Source: G051903925 sp051903925
GTDB taxonomy: Bacteria; Pseudomonadota; Alphaproteobacteria; Zavarziniales; Zavarziniaceae
Assembly (NCBI RefSeq): GCF_051903925.1
Contig: NZ_CP173678.1
Coordinates: 1,984,001-2,048,000, forward strand
Direction of reading: 5' to 3'
Length of the DNA stretch: 64,000 nt
A program made the position numbers and the translations under genes. The notes beneath the pieces are model-generated. The model worked only from the letters and a program-made list of their open reading frames with translations, made no database searches and had not been told where the DNA came from. Positions 27,614 through 36,099 of the stretch are shown here, in pieces; position 1 is the stretch's first letter, and each line of letters begins with the position of its first letter.

Positions 27614-27949
27614 ATGCCGGCTGCCGTGATGACCATTACCGAGCCCGCCGCGGAGCAGGTGAAGCGCCTGCTGTCCAAGCGCAGCAAGCCGGCGGTGGGC
27701 GTGCGCGTCGGTGTACGCACCGCCGGCTGCTCGGGCCTGACCTACACGCTCGAATATGCCGACGAGAAGAACAAGTTCGACGAGGTGGTCGAGGATAAGG
27801 GTGTCACCGTCCTGATCGATCCCAAGGCGGTGATGTTCCTGATCGGCAGCGAGATGGACTTCGTGACGGAGAAGATGAAGGCGGGATTCGTCTTCCACAA
27901 CCCGAACGAAAAGGCCAAGTGCGGCTGCGGAGAGTCCTTCCACGTTTGA
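27614..27949 (+). CDS. iscA: A-type iron-sulfur carrier IscA
   Basis: 111 residues from ATG 27614 behind GAGGAGTT; a TTG nine bases earlier is less likely. The three conserved cysteines are in RTAGCSGLTY and KCGCGESF at the C-terminus. IscA accepts clusters or iron and delivers them to targets, mainly 4Fe-4S proteins. It follows iscU by 45 bases. An inverted-repeat element comes 38 bases after its stop, interrupting the operon before hscB. Confidence 0.93.
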   Translation: MPAAVMTITEPAAEQVKRLLSKRSKPAVGVRVGVRTAGCSGLTYTLEYADEKNKFDEVVEDKGVTVLIDPKAVMFLIGSEMDFVTEKMKAGFVFHNPNEKAKCGCGESFHV

Positions 27950-27987
27950 TGCGACGTCACGCCTGGAGGCGCGGTGCAACACCTGGT

Positions 27988-28073
27988 CCGCTCATCCCCG
28001 CGAAAGCGGGGATCCAGGGCGGCGGGCGCTGTCCCGCGTGACTCTGGATCCCCGCTTTCGCGGGGATGAGCGG
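27988..28073. repeat. Dispersed inverted-repeat element, copy 1
   Basis: Two perfectly complementary 30-base arms (27988-28017 and 28044-28073) flank a 26-base centre. Each arm is itself a hairpin (ATCCCCGC...GCGGGGAT). A related copy lies at 32541-32621 with near-identical core sequence. It is a palindromic, REP/MITE-like intergenic element, placed between iscA and hscB. It may end or process the transcript there. Confidence 0.85.
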
Positions 28074-28135
28074 GGTGGAAGTGGGCGCTGACATCGTCAG
28101 AACCACAGGGATGATTCTTGATTGATGAGCCGAGC

Positions 28136-28684
28136 ATGAAGGCGGAACCGGCGGCTCCCGATCCGGCGGCGGCGGACCCGTTCACGCAACTGGGCCTGCC
28201 GCAGCGCATGGCGCTGGATCCGGCGGCGCTGGAGCGGGCCTATTTCGCGGCCCAGCGGCTCTACCATCCTGACCGGTTCGCCGGCCGCCCGGCCGCGGAA
28301 CGGGCCGAGGTGATCGCTGCTGCGGCGACGCTGAATGCGGCCTATGAGGTCTTGCAGACGCCCCTGGGCCGGGCGCGGGCGCTGCTGAAGGCGGCGGGTC
28401 GCAACCCGCTGGCCGAGGACGGCCGGACGGTCAGCGATCCCGCCCTGCTGATGGAGGCGATGGAGCTGCGCGAGGCCCTGGAGGAGGTTGGCGACGCGGC
28501 CGGCCATGCCGCCTTTGCCGCCCAGGTGGCGGGCCTGATCGAGACCTGTGTCGCGCGCCTGGACGAGGCCTTCGCCGCCAACTCGCTGGACAAGGCAGAG
28601 CATGAGACGCTTCGCCTGTCCTATCTCGACAAGCTGCAGGGCGAGGCGCGTCGCGCCGCCCGCAGAGCCCAAAGCCAGGACTGA
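28136..28684 (+). CDS. hscB: Co-chaperone HscB
   Basis: 182 residues from ATG 28136; a TTG at 28118 is an alternative. The J domain holds the HPD motif in RLYHPDRFAG, preceded by FTQLGLPQRMALD. The C-terminal helical domain that holds IscU follows. HscB presents IscU to HscA and stimulates its ATPase. The gene comes just before hscA (six-base gap). Confidence 0.92.
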   Translation: MKAEPAAPDPAAADPFTQLGLPQRMALDPAALERAYFAAQRLYHPDRFAGRPAAERAEVIAAAATLNAAYEVLQTPLGRARALLKAAGRNPLAEDGRTVSDPALLMEAMELREALEEVGDAAGHAAFAAQVAGLIETCVARLDEAFAANSLDKAEHETLRLSYLDKLQGEARRAARRAQSQD

Positions 28685-28690
28685 CTGCCG

Positions 28691-30625
28691 ATGCTGCTCG
28701 ACATCCACGAACCGGGCGAGACGCCCTTGCCCCATGCGGGCGAGAAGGCGACCGCCGTCGGGATCGACCTGGGCACCACCAATTCGCTGGTGGCGATCAT
28801 GGGCGAGCATGGGCCGGAAGTGCTGCGCGACGTCGATGGCAGCGTCCTGCTGCCGTCCATCGTCGCCTATGCCGCCGACGGTTCGGCCGTGGTGGGCGAC
28901 CTGGCGCGGCGCGTGGCCGCCCGCATGCCGGACCGCGTGATCGCCAGCGTGAAGCGCCTGATGGGCCGGGGTGTCGAGGACGTGAAGGCCCTGGCCGGCG
29001 CCCTGCCCTATGCCGTGGAGCCGTCGCCTGATGGCGGCATGGTGCGCCTGCGTGTAGGCGAGACGGTGCTGAGCCCGGTCGAGGTGTCGGCCGACATCCT
29101 GCGCGCGCTGAAGGCCCGGGCAGAGCATGCGCTGGGGACGGAAGTGACGCAGGCCGTCGTCACCGTGCCCGCCTATTTCGACGATGCCGCGCGCACCGCG
29201 ACGCGCGACGCCGCGCGCCTGGCGGGGCTTGAGGTCCTGCGCCTGGTGAACGAGCCGACAGCCGCGGCCCTGGCCTATGGCCTGGACCAGGGGGCAGAGG
29301 GGACGGTCGCCGTCTATGACCTGGGGGGCGGCACGTTCGACATCTCGCTGCTGAAGCTGCAGGCGGGCGTCTTCCAGGTCCTGGCGACGGGCGGCGACGC
29401 GGCGCTGGGGGGCGACGACTTCGACCATGCCGTGGCGGCCCGGTTCCTGGCCGAGCGCGGCCTGACCGAAGGCACCCTGGCCGCGGCGCAGGGCGCCCTG
29501 GCCCTGGCGCGGGAGGCCAAGGAGGCCCTGACCGACGCGGAGTCCTGGTCGGGCGACCTGGTGATCGACGGCGGGGCGAGCCGCCACGCGCTCAGCCGGG
29601 CCGAACTCGACGCCCTGATCGCACCCCTGGTGGCGCGCACCATCGCCGCGTGCCGCGCCGTGCTGGACGATGCCGGCCTGGCGCCGGAGGATCTGTCCGC
29701 CGTGGTCCTGGTCGGCGGCTCCACCCGGGTGCCGCTGGTGCGCAGCGAAGTGGCGCGCTTCTTCGGCAAGCCGCCTTTTGCCGATATCGACCCCGATGCC
29801 GTCGTGGCGCTGGGTGCTGCCTTGCAGGCCAGTGCCCTGACCCGCGGCTCGGACACGCTGCTGCTGGACGTGGTGCCGCTCAGCCTGGGGATCGAGACGA
29901 TGGGCGGCATCGTCGAGAAGGTGGTGCCGCGCAACAGCCCGATTCCCGTCAGCCGGGCCCAGGAATTCACGACCTACCAGGACGGCCAGAACGCCATGGC
30001 GATCCATGTCGTGCAGGGCGAGCGCGAACTGGCCGACCAGAACCGTTCGCTGGCCCGGTTCGTGCTGACCGGCATTCCGCCCATGGTGGCGGGGGCGGCG
30101 CGAATCCGCGTGACCTTCACCGTCGATGCCGATGGCCTGCTGACGGTTGCCGCCAAGGAAGCGCTGACTGGCACGGCGGCGCATGTCGAGGTCAAGCCCA
30201 GCTATGGCATCTCGACCGACGACATGGCCGACATGCTGCGCGCCTCCTACGAGAATGCGCGCGCCGACATGACCGCCCGCCTGCTGGTCGAGGCGAAGGT
30301 AGAGGCGCAAGGCCTGATCGCCGCTGTCCGGGCGGCGCTGGCCCGCGATGGCGACCTGCTGGATGCGGCCGAACGGGCCAGCCTGGAGGCGGCGATTGCC
30401 GCCAGCGAGAGCGTCCAGGATGCGGCCGACCGCGACACGGTGGTGAGCGCCAGCGAGGCCCTGGAGAAGGAAAGCCGCACACTTGCCGAAAGGCGGATGG
30501 ACCGCGGCATGCGTGAGGCCTTACAAGGCGTCAGCGTCGAGCGCCTGGCCCGATCCGTTGGCGATCCGCAGGTGAGGGATGAGACGCCCAGGGACGGTAA
30601 GCCCGGGGCCGAGGAGAAGGACTGA
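28691..30625 (+). CDS. hscA: Hsp70 chaperone HscA for iron-sulfur biogenesis
   Basis: 644 residues. Complete Hsp70 with GIDLGTTNSLVAIM (phosphate 1), VVTVPAYFDDAARTATRDAA, VNEPTAAALAYGLDQ, YDLGGGTFDISLL (phosphate 2), VVLVGGSTRVPLV and GAALQASALTRG (adenosine), then the substrate domain (LLDVVPLSLGIETMGG) and helical lid. It binds the LPPVK loop of IscU and drives cluster transfer. It overlaps nothing and is followed two bases later by fdx. Confidence 0.97.
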   Translation: MLLDIHEPGETPLPHAGEKATAVGIDLGTTNSLVAIMGEHGPEVLRDVDGSVLLPSIVAYAADGSAVVGDLARRVAARMPDRVIASVKRLMGRGVEDVKALAGALPYAVEPSPDGGMVRLRVGETVLSPVEVSADILRALKARAEHALGTEVTQAVVTVPAYFDDAARTATRDAARLAGLEVLRLVNEPTAAALAYGLDQGAEGTVAVYDLGGGTFDISLLKLQAGVFQVLATGGDAALGGDDFDHAVAARFLAERGLTEGTLAAAQGALALAREAKEALTDAESWSGDLVIDGGASRHALSRAELDALIAPLVARTIAACRAVLDDAGLAPEDLSAVVLVGGSTRVPLVRSEVARFFGKPPFADIDPDAVVALGAALQASALTRGSDTLLLDVVPLSLGIETMGGIVEKVVPRNSPIPVSRAQEFTTYQDGQNAMAIHVVQGERELADQNRSLARFVLTGIPPMVAGAARIRVTFTVDADGLLTVAAKEALTGTAAHVEVKPSYGISTDDMADMLRASYENARADMTARLLVEAKVEAQGLIAAVRAALARDGDLLDAAERASLEAAIAASESVQDAADRDTVVSASEALEKESRTLAERRMDRGMREALQGVSVERLARSVGDPQVRDETPRDGKPGAEEKD

Positions 30626-30627
30626 GC

Positions 30628-30969
30628 ATGCCGAAGATGGTCTTCATCGCAGCCGATGGAGTCACGCGCACGGAAGTGGACGCGCCCCTGGGCCTGTCCG
30701 TGCTGGAGATCGCCCATCGCAACGGCATCGACCTGGAAGGGGCCTGCGAAGGCTCGCTCGCCTGCTCGACCTGTCATGTGGTGGTCGATCCCGCCTTCTT
30801 CGACAAGCTGGAGGAGCCCAAGGAGGAGGAGGAGGACATGCTCGACCTCGCCTTTGGCCTGACGCACACCTCGCGACTGGGCTGCCAGATCCTGATGACC
30901 GACGAGTTGGACGGCCTGGTGGTGCGCCTGCCCGTTGCGACGCGCAACATGATGGTCGACAAGCGCTGA
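30628..30969 (+). CDS. fdx: ISC-type 2Fe-2S ferredoxin
   Basis: 113 residues. Cluster ligands are C-X5-C-X2-C in CEGSLACSTC and a fourth Cys in RLGCQI. The acidic PKEEEEDMLDLA helix is characteristic of adrenodoxin-type ISC ferredoxins and is the docking surface for IscS and reductase. It supplies electrons for cluster assembly. The ATG is two bases beyond the hscA stop, so coupling is likely. Confidence 0.95.
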   Translation: MPKMVFIAADGVTRTEVDAPLGLSVLEIAHRNGIDLEGACEGSLACSTCHVVVDPAFFDKLEEPKEEEEDMLDLAFGLTHTSRLGCQILMTDELDGLVVRLPVATRNMMVDKR

Positions 30970-30991
30970 ACCGCACGCCAGGAGAACCGGG

Positions 30992-31381
30992 ATGTCGGAC
31001 GGCACCGCGGATTTCATCCTGGAATGTCTTGAGCCCCTGGGCGGCGTCTCGGCGCGCCGCTTCTTCGGGGGCCACGGGCTCTACCGCAACGGCGTGATGT
31101 TCGGCATGGTCATCGACGGCACGCTGTACCTGAAGACCGACGAGAGCAACCGCCCCGCCTTCGAGGCCGAGGGGTGCGAGCCCTTCCATTATGGCCGCGC
31201 CGGGGCAACGCGCGTCATCCCCAGCCTGATGGCGGCCCCCGACCGCCTGCTGGACGAAGCGGACGACCTGATCGACTGGTGCCGGGCGGCCGAAGCCGCC
31301 GCCATCCGCGCCGCCGCCAAGGCCCCGCCCAAGCGGGCGGCCAAGCCTGCACGCCCTAAGGCAAAATCCCCCAGCACTTGA
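30992..31381 (+). CDS. TfoX N-terminal domain protein
   Basis: 129 residues with the TfoX-N pattern: GGVSARRFFGGHGLYRNGVMFGMV, LYLKTDESNRPAF, EPFHY and a C-terminal Ala/Lys/Pro-rich tail. In gammaproteobacteria full TfoX controls competence; stand-alone N-domains in other bacteria have no settled role. It follows fdx by 22 bases, probably as the last isc-operon gene or a hitchhiker. Confidence 0.82.
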   Translation: MSDGTADFILECLEPLGGVSARRFFGGHGLYRNGVMFGMVIDGTLYLKTDESNRPAFEAEGCEPFHYGRAGATRVIPSLMAAPDRLLDEADDLIDWCRAAEAAAIRAAAKAPPKRAAKPARPKAKSPST

Positions 31382-31468
31382 TCCCGCGTCCGCCAGTCCC
31401 CACAAGGGGTTGGAGGACTGGTGTCGGAAGCAGGGAACCGCCGCCCGCAAGGGCGGTTGGCCGAGGGG

Positions 31469-32524
31469 ATGGCAGAGCATAAAAAGAAGCGCATCGGCAT
31501 CCTGACCGGCGGCGGTGACGCGCCGGGGACGAATGCCGTGGTGCGGGGCGCGGTGCTGCGCGCGCAGGCGGCGGGGGCCATGGTTGTCGGCATCCGCCGC
31601 TCCTGGCTGGGCCTGGTCGAGCGCGATTTCGTGGCCCTGGACGCCGCGATCACCCGGCGCTGGATCGTCGCCGGGGGGACCGAATTGCGCACCCGCCGCC
31701 ACAACCCGTTCGAGGAAAGCACGGCCGAGGCGGTCAGGGCCGGCTACGAGTCGGCAAATCTGGACGGCTTGATCGCGATCGGCGGCGACGGCACCCTGTC
31801 GACCTGCGCCCGCTTTGCCGAAGGCGGCATGCCGATCGTGGGCGTGCCAAAGACGATCGACAACGACATCGTGGGTACCGACCAGACCTTCGGCTTCGAC
31901 ACCGCGGTGCAGAACGCGTGCGAGGCGATCGACAAGCTGCACACGACCGCCGCATCCCACGGCCGCGTCCTGCTGGTGGAGGTGATGGGCCGCAATGCCG
32001 GCTGGATCGCCGCCCATGCCGGCATCGCCGGCGATGCCGACCTGATCCTGGTGCCGGAACGGCCGGTGCGCCTGCAGGCGATTCTGGACTGGGGCGCCTC
32101 GCTCAAGGAGCGGGGCCGCGAATACGCGATCCTGGTCGTGGCAGAGGGCGCCATCGTGCGCCGCGACGACGGCTCGACCCTGACCCGCGGCGAGCTGACG
32201 GCGCAAGGGCACGAAAAGCTGGGCGGCATTTCCCAGCGCATCGCGGACGAACTGGTGGCGCAAGGGATCGACTGCCGGACCACGATCCTGGGCCATGTCC
32301 AGCGCGGCGGCACGCCCACCGCATTCGACCGCCTGCTGTCGGTGCGCTATGGCGCCCACGCGGTCGACCTGCTCCTGGCGGGCAAGGTCGGCACCATGGT
32401 CTCGCTCCGCCACAACCGCATGACCGCGATCCCGCTCAGCGAGATCGCCGGCAAGCGCCGCATGCTCGACCCGAGCGAGTTCGAGAGCCACTGGCTCCTC
32501 CCCGCCCTGGCCGAGAAGATCTGA
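31469..32524 (+). CDS. pfkA: 6-phosphofructokinase, ATP-type with PPi-type lysine
   Basis: 351 residues from ATG 31469; a GTG at 31421 has a better GGAGG site (31412-31416) and would add 16 residues, so the start is uncertain. Motifs are ILTGGGDAPG, IGGDGTLST (the Gly at the 104-equivalent indicates ATP as donor) and PKTIDNDIVGTDQTFGFDTA. The Lys of PKTIDND is usual in pyrophosphate-dependent and group III enzymes where E. coli has Gly. The catalytic base is the first Asp of TIDND. It would commit fructose 6-phosphate to glycolysis; reversible PPi use is less likely but possible. Confidence 0.88.
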   Translation: MAEHKKKRIGILTGGGDAPGTNAVVRGAVLRAQAAGAMVVGIRRSWLGLVERDFVALDAAITRRWIVAGGTELRTRRHNPFEESTAEAVRAGYESANLDGLIAIGGDGTLSTCARFAEGGMPIVGVPKTIDNDIVGTDQTFGFDTAVQNACEAIDKLHTTAASHGRVLLVEVMGRNAGWIAAHAGIAGDADLILVPERPVRLQAILDWGASLKERGREYAILVVAEGAIVRRDDGSTLTRGELTAQGHEKLGGISQRIADELVAQGIDCRTTILGHVQRGGTPTAFDRLLSVRYGAHAVDLLLAGKVGTMVSLRHNRMTAIPLSEIAGKRRMLDPSEFESHWLLPALAEKI

Positions 32525-32540
32525 GGCCTCTACAGCCGCA

Positions 32541-32621
32541 CGTCCCCGCGAAGGCGGGGATCCAGGGCAACAAGCGCTGTCCTGCGTGATTCTGGATGCC
32601 CGCCTTTGCGGGGATGAGCGG
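32541..32621. repeat. Dispersed inverted-repeat element, copy 2
   Basis: About 81 bases just after the pfk stop. The arms (32543-32565 and 32592-32614) pair with two mismatches. The centre and outer parts (for example GCGCTGTCC, GCGTGA and CTGGAT) match copy 1 at 27988-28073. Both copies lie within 40 bases downstream of a gene stop. Confidence 0.82.
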
Positions 32622-32633
32622 GTGAGAGTGGCC

Positions 32634-33518
32634 CTACACCCCCAGGAACGCCTCGACGTCGCGGGTGAAGTCGTCCAGGCGGTCGTGGTGGACCCAGTGG
32701 CCGGCGCGCTCGTACTCGATCACGCGTGCGCCATGCTTGAAGTGCTTGATCCGCCCGTCGACCTCGGGGTTCGAGGCCCAGCTCTCCTTGCCATAGACCA
32801 GCAGGGTGGGGCAGGTAATGCGGCCCCACAGGCTCGCCACCTCGTCATGCCCCATGTCATAGGGCGGGAACGAGCGGACATAGTTGTCGAACTTCCAGCT
32901 ATAGGTGCCGTCCTCGTTCTGCTGGACGCCGTGCTGGGTCAGGTGGCGCGCCTGGGCGGGCGACAGGTGCTTGTTCTCGTCCTGCATGCGCTTGCACGCA
33001 TCGTCCAGCGTGGCATAGCGGCGGGGCAGGCGTCCGGCCGCCTGGCGCCGCTCGTCGATCCAGCGGTGCATGCGGTTGGCGATGCCGTCGCCCAGCCGCT
33101 CGGCAATCACGGCCGGCGACGGCCCCATCCCCTCGATCGCGACCAGCGCCTTGACCGTGTCCGGGTACAGGCCTGTGTAGCGCAGGGCGATGTTGCCGCC
33201 CAGCGAATGGGCGATGATGGTGACGGGCGCCAGCTTCTGCTGATGGATCAGCTGCGCGATGTCGTAGATGAAGCCCGCCATGAAGTAGTTGCCGTCCGCC
33301 GACCACTGGCTGTCGCCATGGCCCGCCAGGTCGGGGCAGATGATGTGGAAGCGGTCGCGCAGCCGCTCCGCCATCCAGTCCCAGTTGCGGCAATGATCCC
33401 GCCCGCCATGGATCATCAGCAGCGGCGGCGCCTCCGGGTTCCCCCAGTCGACATAATGCAGCCGCAGCCGCTGCGAATAGTAGGTCCGGGTCGTCGGTCC
33501 GTAGGGGGCTTGGGTCAT
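32634..33518 (-). CDS. Alpha/beta hydrolase
   Basis: 294 residues from MTQAPYGPTTRTYYSQRLRL; upstream in-frame codons are not conserved-looking. It shows MIHGGRDHCRNWDWMAERL, PDLAGHGDSQW, nucleophile Ser in IIAHSLGGNIALRY, an acid near LVYGKESWASNP and His in AGHWVHHD. The HGG/RDHCR opening is shared with epoxide-hydrolase-like and polyketide-hydrolase-like families. The substrate is unknown. It lies immediately downstream of the HEPN gene remnant. Confidence 0.82.
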   Translation of the reverse strand: MTQAPYGPTTRTYYSQRLRLHYVDWGNPEAPPLLMIHGGRDHCRNWDWMAERLRDRFHIICPDLAGHGDSQWSADGNYFMAGFIYDIAQLIHQQKLAPVTIIAHSLGGNIALRYTGLYPDTVKALVAIEGMGPSPAVIAERLGDGIANRMHRWIDERRQAAGRLPRRYATLDDACKRMQDENKHLSPAQARHLTQHGVQQNEDGTYSWKFDNYVRSFPPYDMGHDEVASLWGRITCPTLLVYGKESWASNPEVDGRIKHFKHGARVIEYERAGHWVHHDRLDDFTRDVEAFLGV

Positions 33519-33534
33519 ATCAATACTGCTCAGG

Positions 33535-33922
33535 TCAGGGTTCCAGAACTCTACGGATGGCCGCGACGAAGGCACGGGCCGCCATGATCGTCTGTTCCGC
33601 ATCGGTGTGACTGATAGAGAGGGCGGATGGGCCAACGCCATAGTCGGCCGCTTCCTTGGTGATAGGTGGAGGTCAGTTCGGCGCCCAACTGTGGCGGCAA
33701 CGCAGGCTCCTGTTGCGCAAGCCTGTGGAACTCGACATCGACGCCCCGATGAGTCTTCGCATTCCAATTGGTCTGCTCGAAAACCAGGGCTTGAGCCGCA
33801 TGAAAGCGCGCGTAGTAGGCCAGCCGTGCAGCCTGCTTTACCAAGCTCAGCCTCAGGACCTTGGCGGCGTCCGACAACGCTTCATCCGCTGCGGTCAGAA
33901 GAAACTCCGTCTGTGGCTTCAC
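33535..33922 (-). pseudogene. Frameshifted HEPN-domain toxin gene
   Basis: The first 90 or so residues (MKPQTEFLLTAADEALSDAA through AELTSTY) are a HEPN domain of the nucleotidyltransferase-partner type. Around 33657-33662 the frame is lost: the reading frame then runs into an unrelated tail and a stop at 33551. The next frame continues exactly as a HEPN C-terminus (TKEAADYGVGPSALS, then MAARAFVAAIRRVLEP) to a TGA at 33535. This is consistent with loss of two bases or gain of one. It overlaps the MNT gene by four bases. Either a decayed toxin or a sequencing error. Confidence 0.78.
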
Positions 33923-34236
33923 AGGTCGCGACCATCCCTGCGGATCTCGAACATCAGTGGCGATGCCGGATCACGCCACGCCCCAGCCGCAAACGGCATG
34001 GTGTGGATGAATGCTCCGGTATCGTCGCGAATGGCCAGTTCAAGGTCGACGATGCGACGCACTTCATCCCACCTACTGCCCAGGTCCCTCAGGAACAGCG
34101 CCACGTCGTAGTCGCTGTCCTCTCGTGCGTCGCCGCGAGCGCGGGAGCCGAACAGCACCACGCGCTCGATCCGGTCGCCGTAGAGGTCGGCGAGCCCGGC
34201 GCGCAGGCGGGACAGGATGACGGCCTCGTCGGTCAT
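33919..34236 (-). CDS. MNT-type minimal nucleotidyltransferase (antitoxin)
   Basis: 105 residues. The nucleotidyltransferase signature GSRARGDAREDSDYDVALFL is intact, with the two metal-binding Asp. In characterised MNT/HEPN modules the MNT protein AMPylates a HEPN tyrosine and so blocks its RNase activity. It is the upstream gene of the pair and overlaps the HEPN start (ATGA-type four-base overlap). With its partner broken, this antitoxin may be an orphan. Confidence 0.88.
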   Translation of the reverse strand: MTDEAVILSRLRAGLADLYGDRIERVVLFGSRARGDAREDSDYDVALFLRDLGSRWDEVRRIVDLELAIRDDTGAFIHTMPFAAGAWRDPASPLMFEIRRDGRDL

Positions 34237-34254
34237 GCGGCGACTATAGCCCGG

Positions 34255-35901
34255 CTATTCAGCGGCATTGCCCTTCTGCTTCGCCAGCTCCCGCTCACGG
34301 AACTCGCGGCGGATGATCTTGCCGCTGTTGGTCATGGGCATGCTGTCCACGAAGTCGATGCGGCGCGGCACCTCGTGCCGGGCGAGGCGGGTGCGCACGA
34401 AGTCCTGGATCTCGGTCGCCAGCGCGTCAGACCCCACGGCGCCGGGCGCCAGCTGGACGAAGGCGGCCACGATCTCGGTCCGCACGGGGTCGGGCAGGCC
34501 GACGACGGCGGCCATGGCGACGGACGGGTGCATGCACAGCGCCTGCTCGATCTCGCCGGGGCCGATGCGGTAGCCGGACGAGGTGATGATGTCGTCGGCC
34601 CGGCCCTCGAACCAGAAGTATCCCTCCTCGTCCATGCGGCCCAGGTCGCCGGTCAGCAGCCAGGGGCCGGCGAACTTCTTCCGGGTCGCCTCAGGGTTCT
34701 TCAAATATTCCAGCAGCATGATCGGGTGCGGGCCCTTGGCCGCGATCTGGCCCAGCGTACCCGGCGGCAGCTCGTTCCCCTGATCGTCCACGATGGCGCA
34801 GACGAAGCCAGGGCAGGCCTTGCCCAGGGCACCGGCCTTGCCCGGCATCAGGCGGGTGTGGTTGACCAGCATCAGGTTGCATTCGGTCTGGCCGAAGGCT
34901 TCGACCATTGTCGCCTGCATGACCTCCGCCACCCACTTGTAGAGCTCGGCACCCACCGCCTCGCCCCCGCTCATGACGACGCGCAGCTTCAGCGGGTACT
35001 GGGCGCGGACCTCGGCCGGGACCTGGCGCATCAGCTTCAGCATGGTGGGGACCAGCAGGCTGCAAGTCACGCCATGCTGCGACAGGACGCGGAAGGCGTC
35101 CGTCGCATCGAAGCCGGCGCGCGGGCGGGAGACGATGGGGATGCCCTGGAACAGCCCGTGCATCAGGTAGTTGTTCTGCCCCGCGACCCAGGCCCAGTCG
35201 GCGGGCGACCAGATCACGTCGTCGCGCGTGGGGAAGTCGAAGTCGATCTCCATCGACGGGATATGGCCCAGCACGGCGCGGTGCCCCGCCACTGCCGCCT
35301 TGGGCTGGCCGGTCGTGCCGGAGGTGAAGTTGAGGTAGGCGGGCTCGTCCGCCGCCGTGTCGGCCGTCTCAAACTGGTCCGATTCGCCAGCGATCGACTC
35401 CCACAGGTTGGGTGCACCCGGCTCTGCCCCGTCGATCAGGAAGATGTGGGCGACGCTCGGCGCCTTGGCCGCCGCCGCGCGCACCTTGTCCAGGTTGGCC
35501 CTGTCGGTCACGACGACGCGCGCCTCGCTCACCTGGAAGCGGTATTCCAGGGCATCGACGCCGAACAGGGTCGCCATGGCGCAGGAGACCATGCCCCCCT
35601 TCCACGCGGCGATATGGCTGACGGGCACGGCCAGGTCCTGCGGGCTGACGATGGCCAGGCGGTCGCCGCGGCTCAGGCCCAGGCGCGCCAGGTGGTTGGC
35701 CAGGCGGTTGGCGGCACTGCGCAGTTCGCCATAGGTGTGCCGGGTGACGACGGGATCGCGGTCGAAGATCAGGCAGACGCGCTCGGGCTCCACCTCCGCA
35801 TGGCGGTCGCAGACCTGGGTGGCGATATTGATCCGCGCGGGCACATCCCAGGTGAAGCTGCGATAGACCTCGTCATAGGTCTCGGCGCGGGTGATCATCA
35901 T
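34255..35901 (-). CDS. AMP-dependent acyl-CoA synthetase/ligase
   Basis: 548 residues from MMITRAETYDEVY behind a GGAGGAAAGGA site. Adenylation motifs are FTSGTTGQPKAAV (A3), FGQTECN, TGDLGRMDEEGYFWFEGRAD, SSGYRIGPGEIEQAL, and the catalytic Lys in TNSGKIIRRE. The sequence is closest in character to medium-chain acyl-CoA or acetyl-CoA-synthetase-like enzymes (DWAWVAGQNNYLMHGLF). It activates a carboxylic acid with ATP to its CoA ester; the chain length is unknown. Divergent from the unknown gene at 36100. Confidence 0.9.
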   Translation of the reverse strand: MMITRAETYDEVYRSFTWDVPARINIATQVCDRHAEVEPERVCLIFDRDPVVTRHTYGELRSAANRLANHLARLGLSRGDRLAIVSPQDLAVPVSHIAAWKGGMVSCAMATLFGVDALEYRFQVSEARVVVTDRANLDKVRAAAAKAPSVAHIFLIDGAEPGAPNLWESIAGESDQFETADTAADEPAYLNFTSGTTGQPKAAVAGHRAVLGHIPSMEIDFDFPTRDDVIWSPADWAWVAGQNNYLMHGLFQGIPIVSRPRAGFDATDAFRVLSQHGVTCSLLVPTMLKLMRQVPAEVRAQYPLKLRVVMSGGEAVGAELYKWVAEVMQATMVEAFGQTECNLMLVNHTRLMPGKAGALGKACPGFVCAIVDDQGNELPPGTLGQIAAKGPHPIMLLEYLKNPEATRKKFAGPWLLTGDLGRMDEEGYFWFEGRADDIITSSGYRIGPGEIEQALCMHPSVAMAAVVGLPDPVRTEIVAAFVQLAPGAVGSDALATEIQDFVRTRLARHEVPRRIDFVDSMPMTNSGKIIRREFRERELAKQKGNAAE

Positions 35902-36099
35902 GGGCGCTGTCCTTTCCTCCCCGGGGCGCGGTCGCCGCCCCTGGGCGTGCGCCGCGACTCTCTGGCCCAAGCCTAAGCCCTGCGGCGCCCAGGTCGAGTG
36001 GAAAGCGCATGCGCGAAGGCGATCCCGTGGCAACGGTTTCAAGCCCCATCTTAACCCGTCGTAAACCCTGGGGCGCCGACTGTTGCACGCACAAATCGT

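Noticed and set aside
28097..30310. Long open frame antisense to hscB-hscA
   Set aside because: His/Gln/Arg-rich and unfolded in appearance; hscA accounts for the region.
33551..33922. HEPN frame as a complete short protein
   Set aside because: The last 30 residues do not resemble HEPN, while the alternative frame matches its expected C-terminus, so a frameshifted gene is the better reading.
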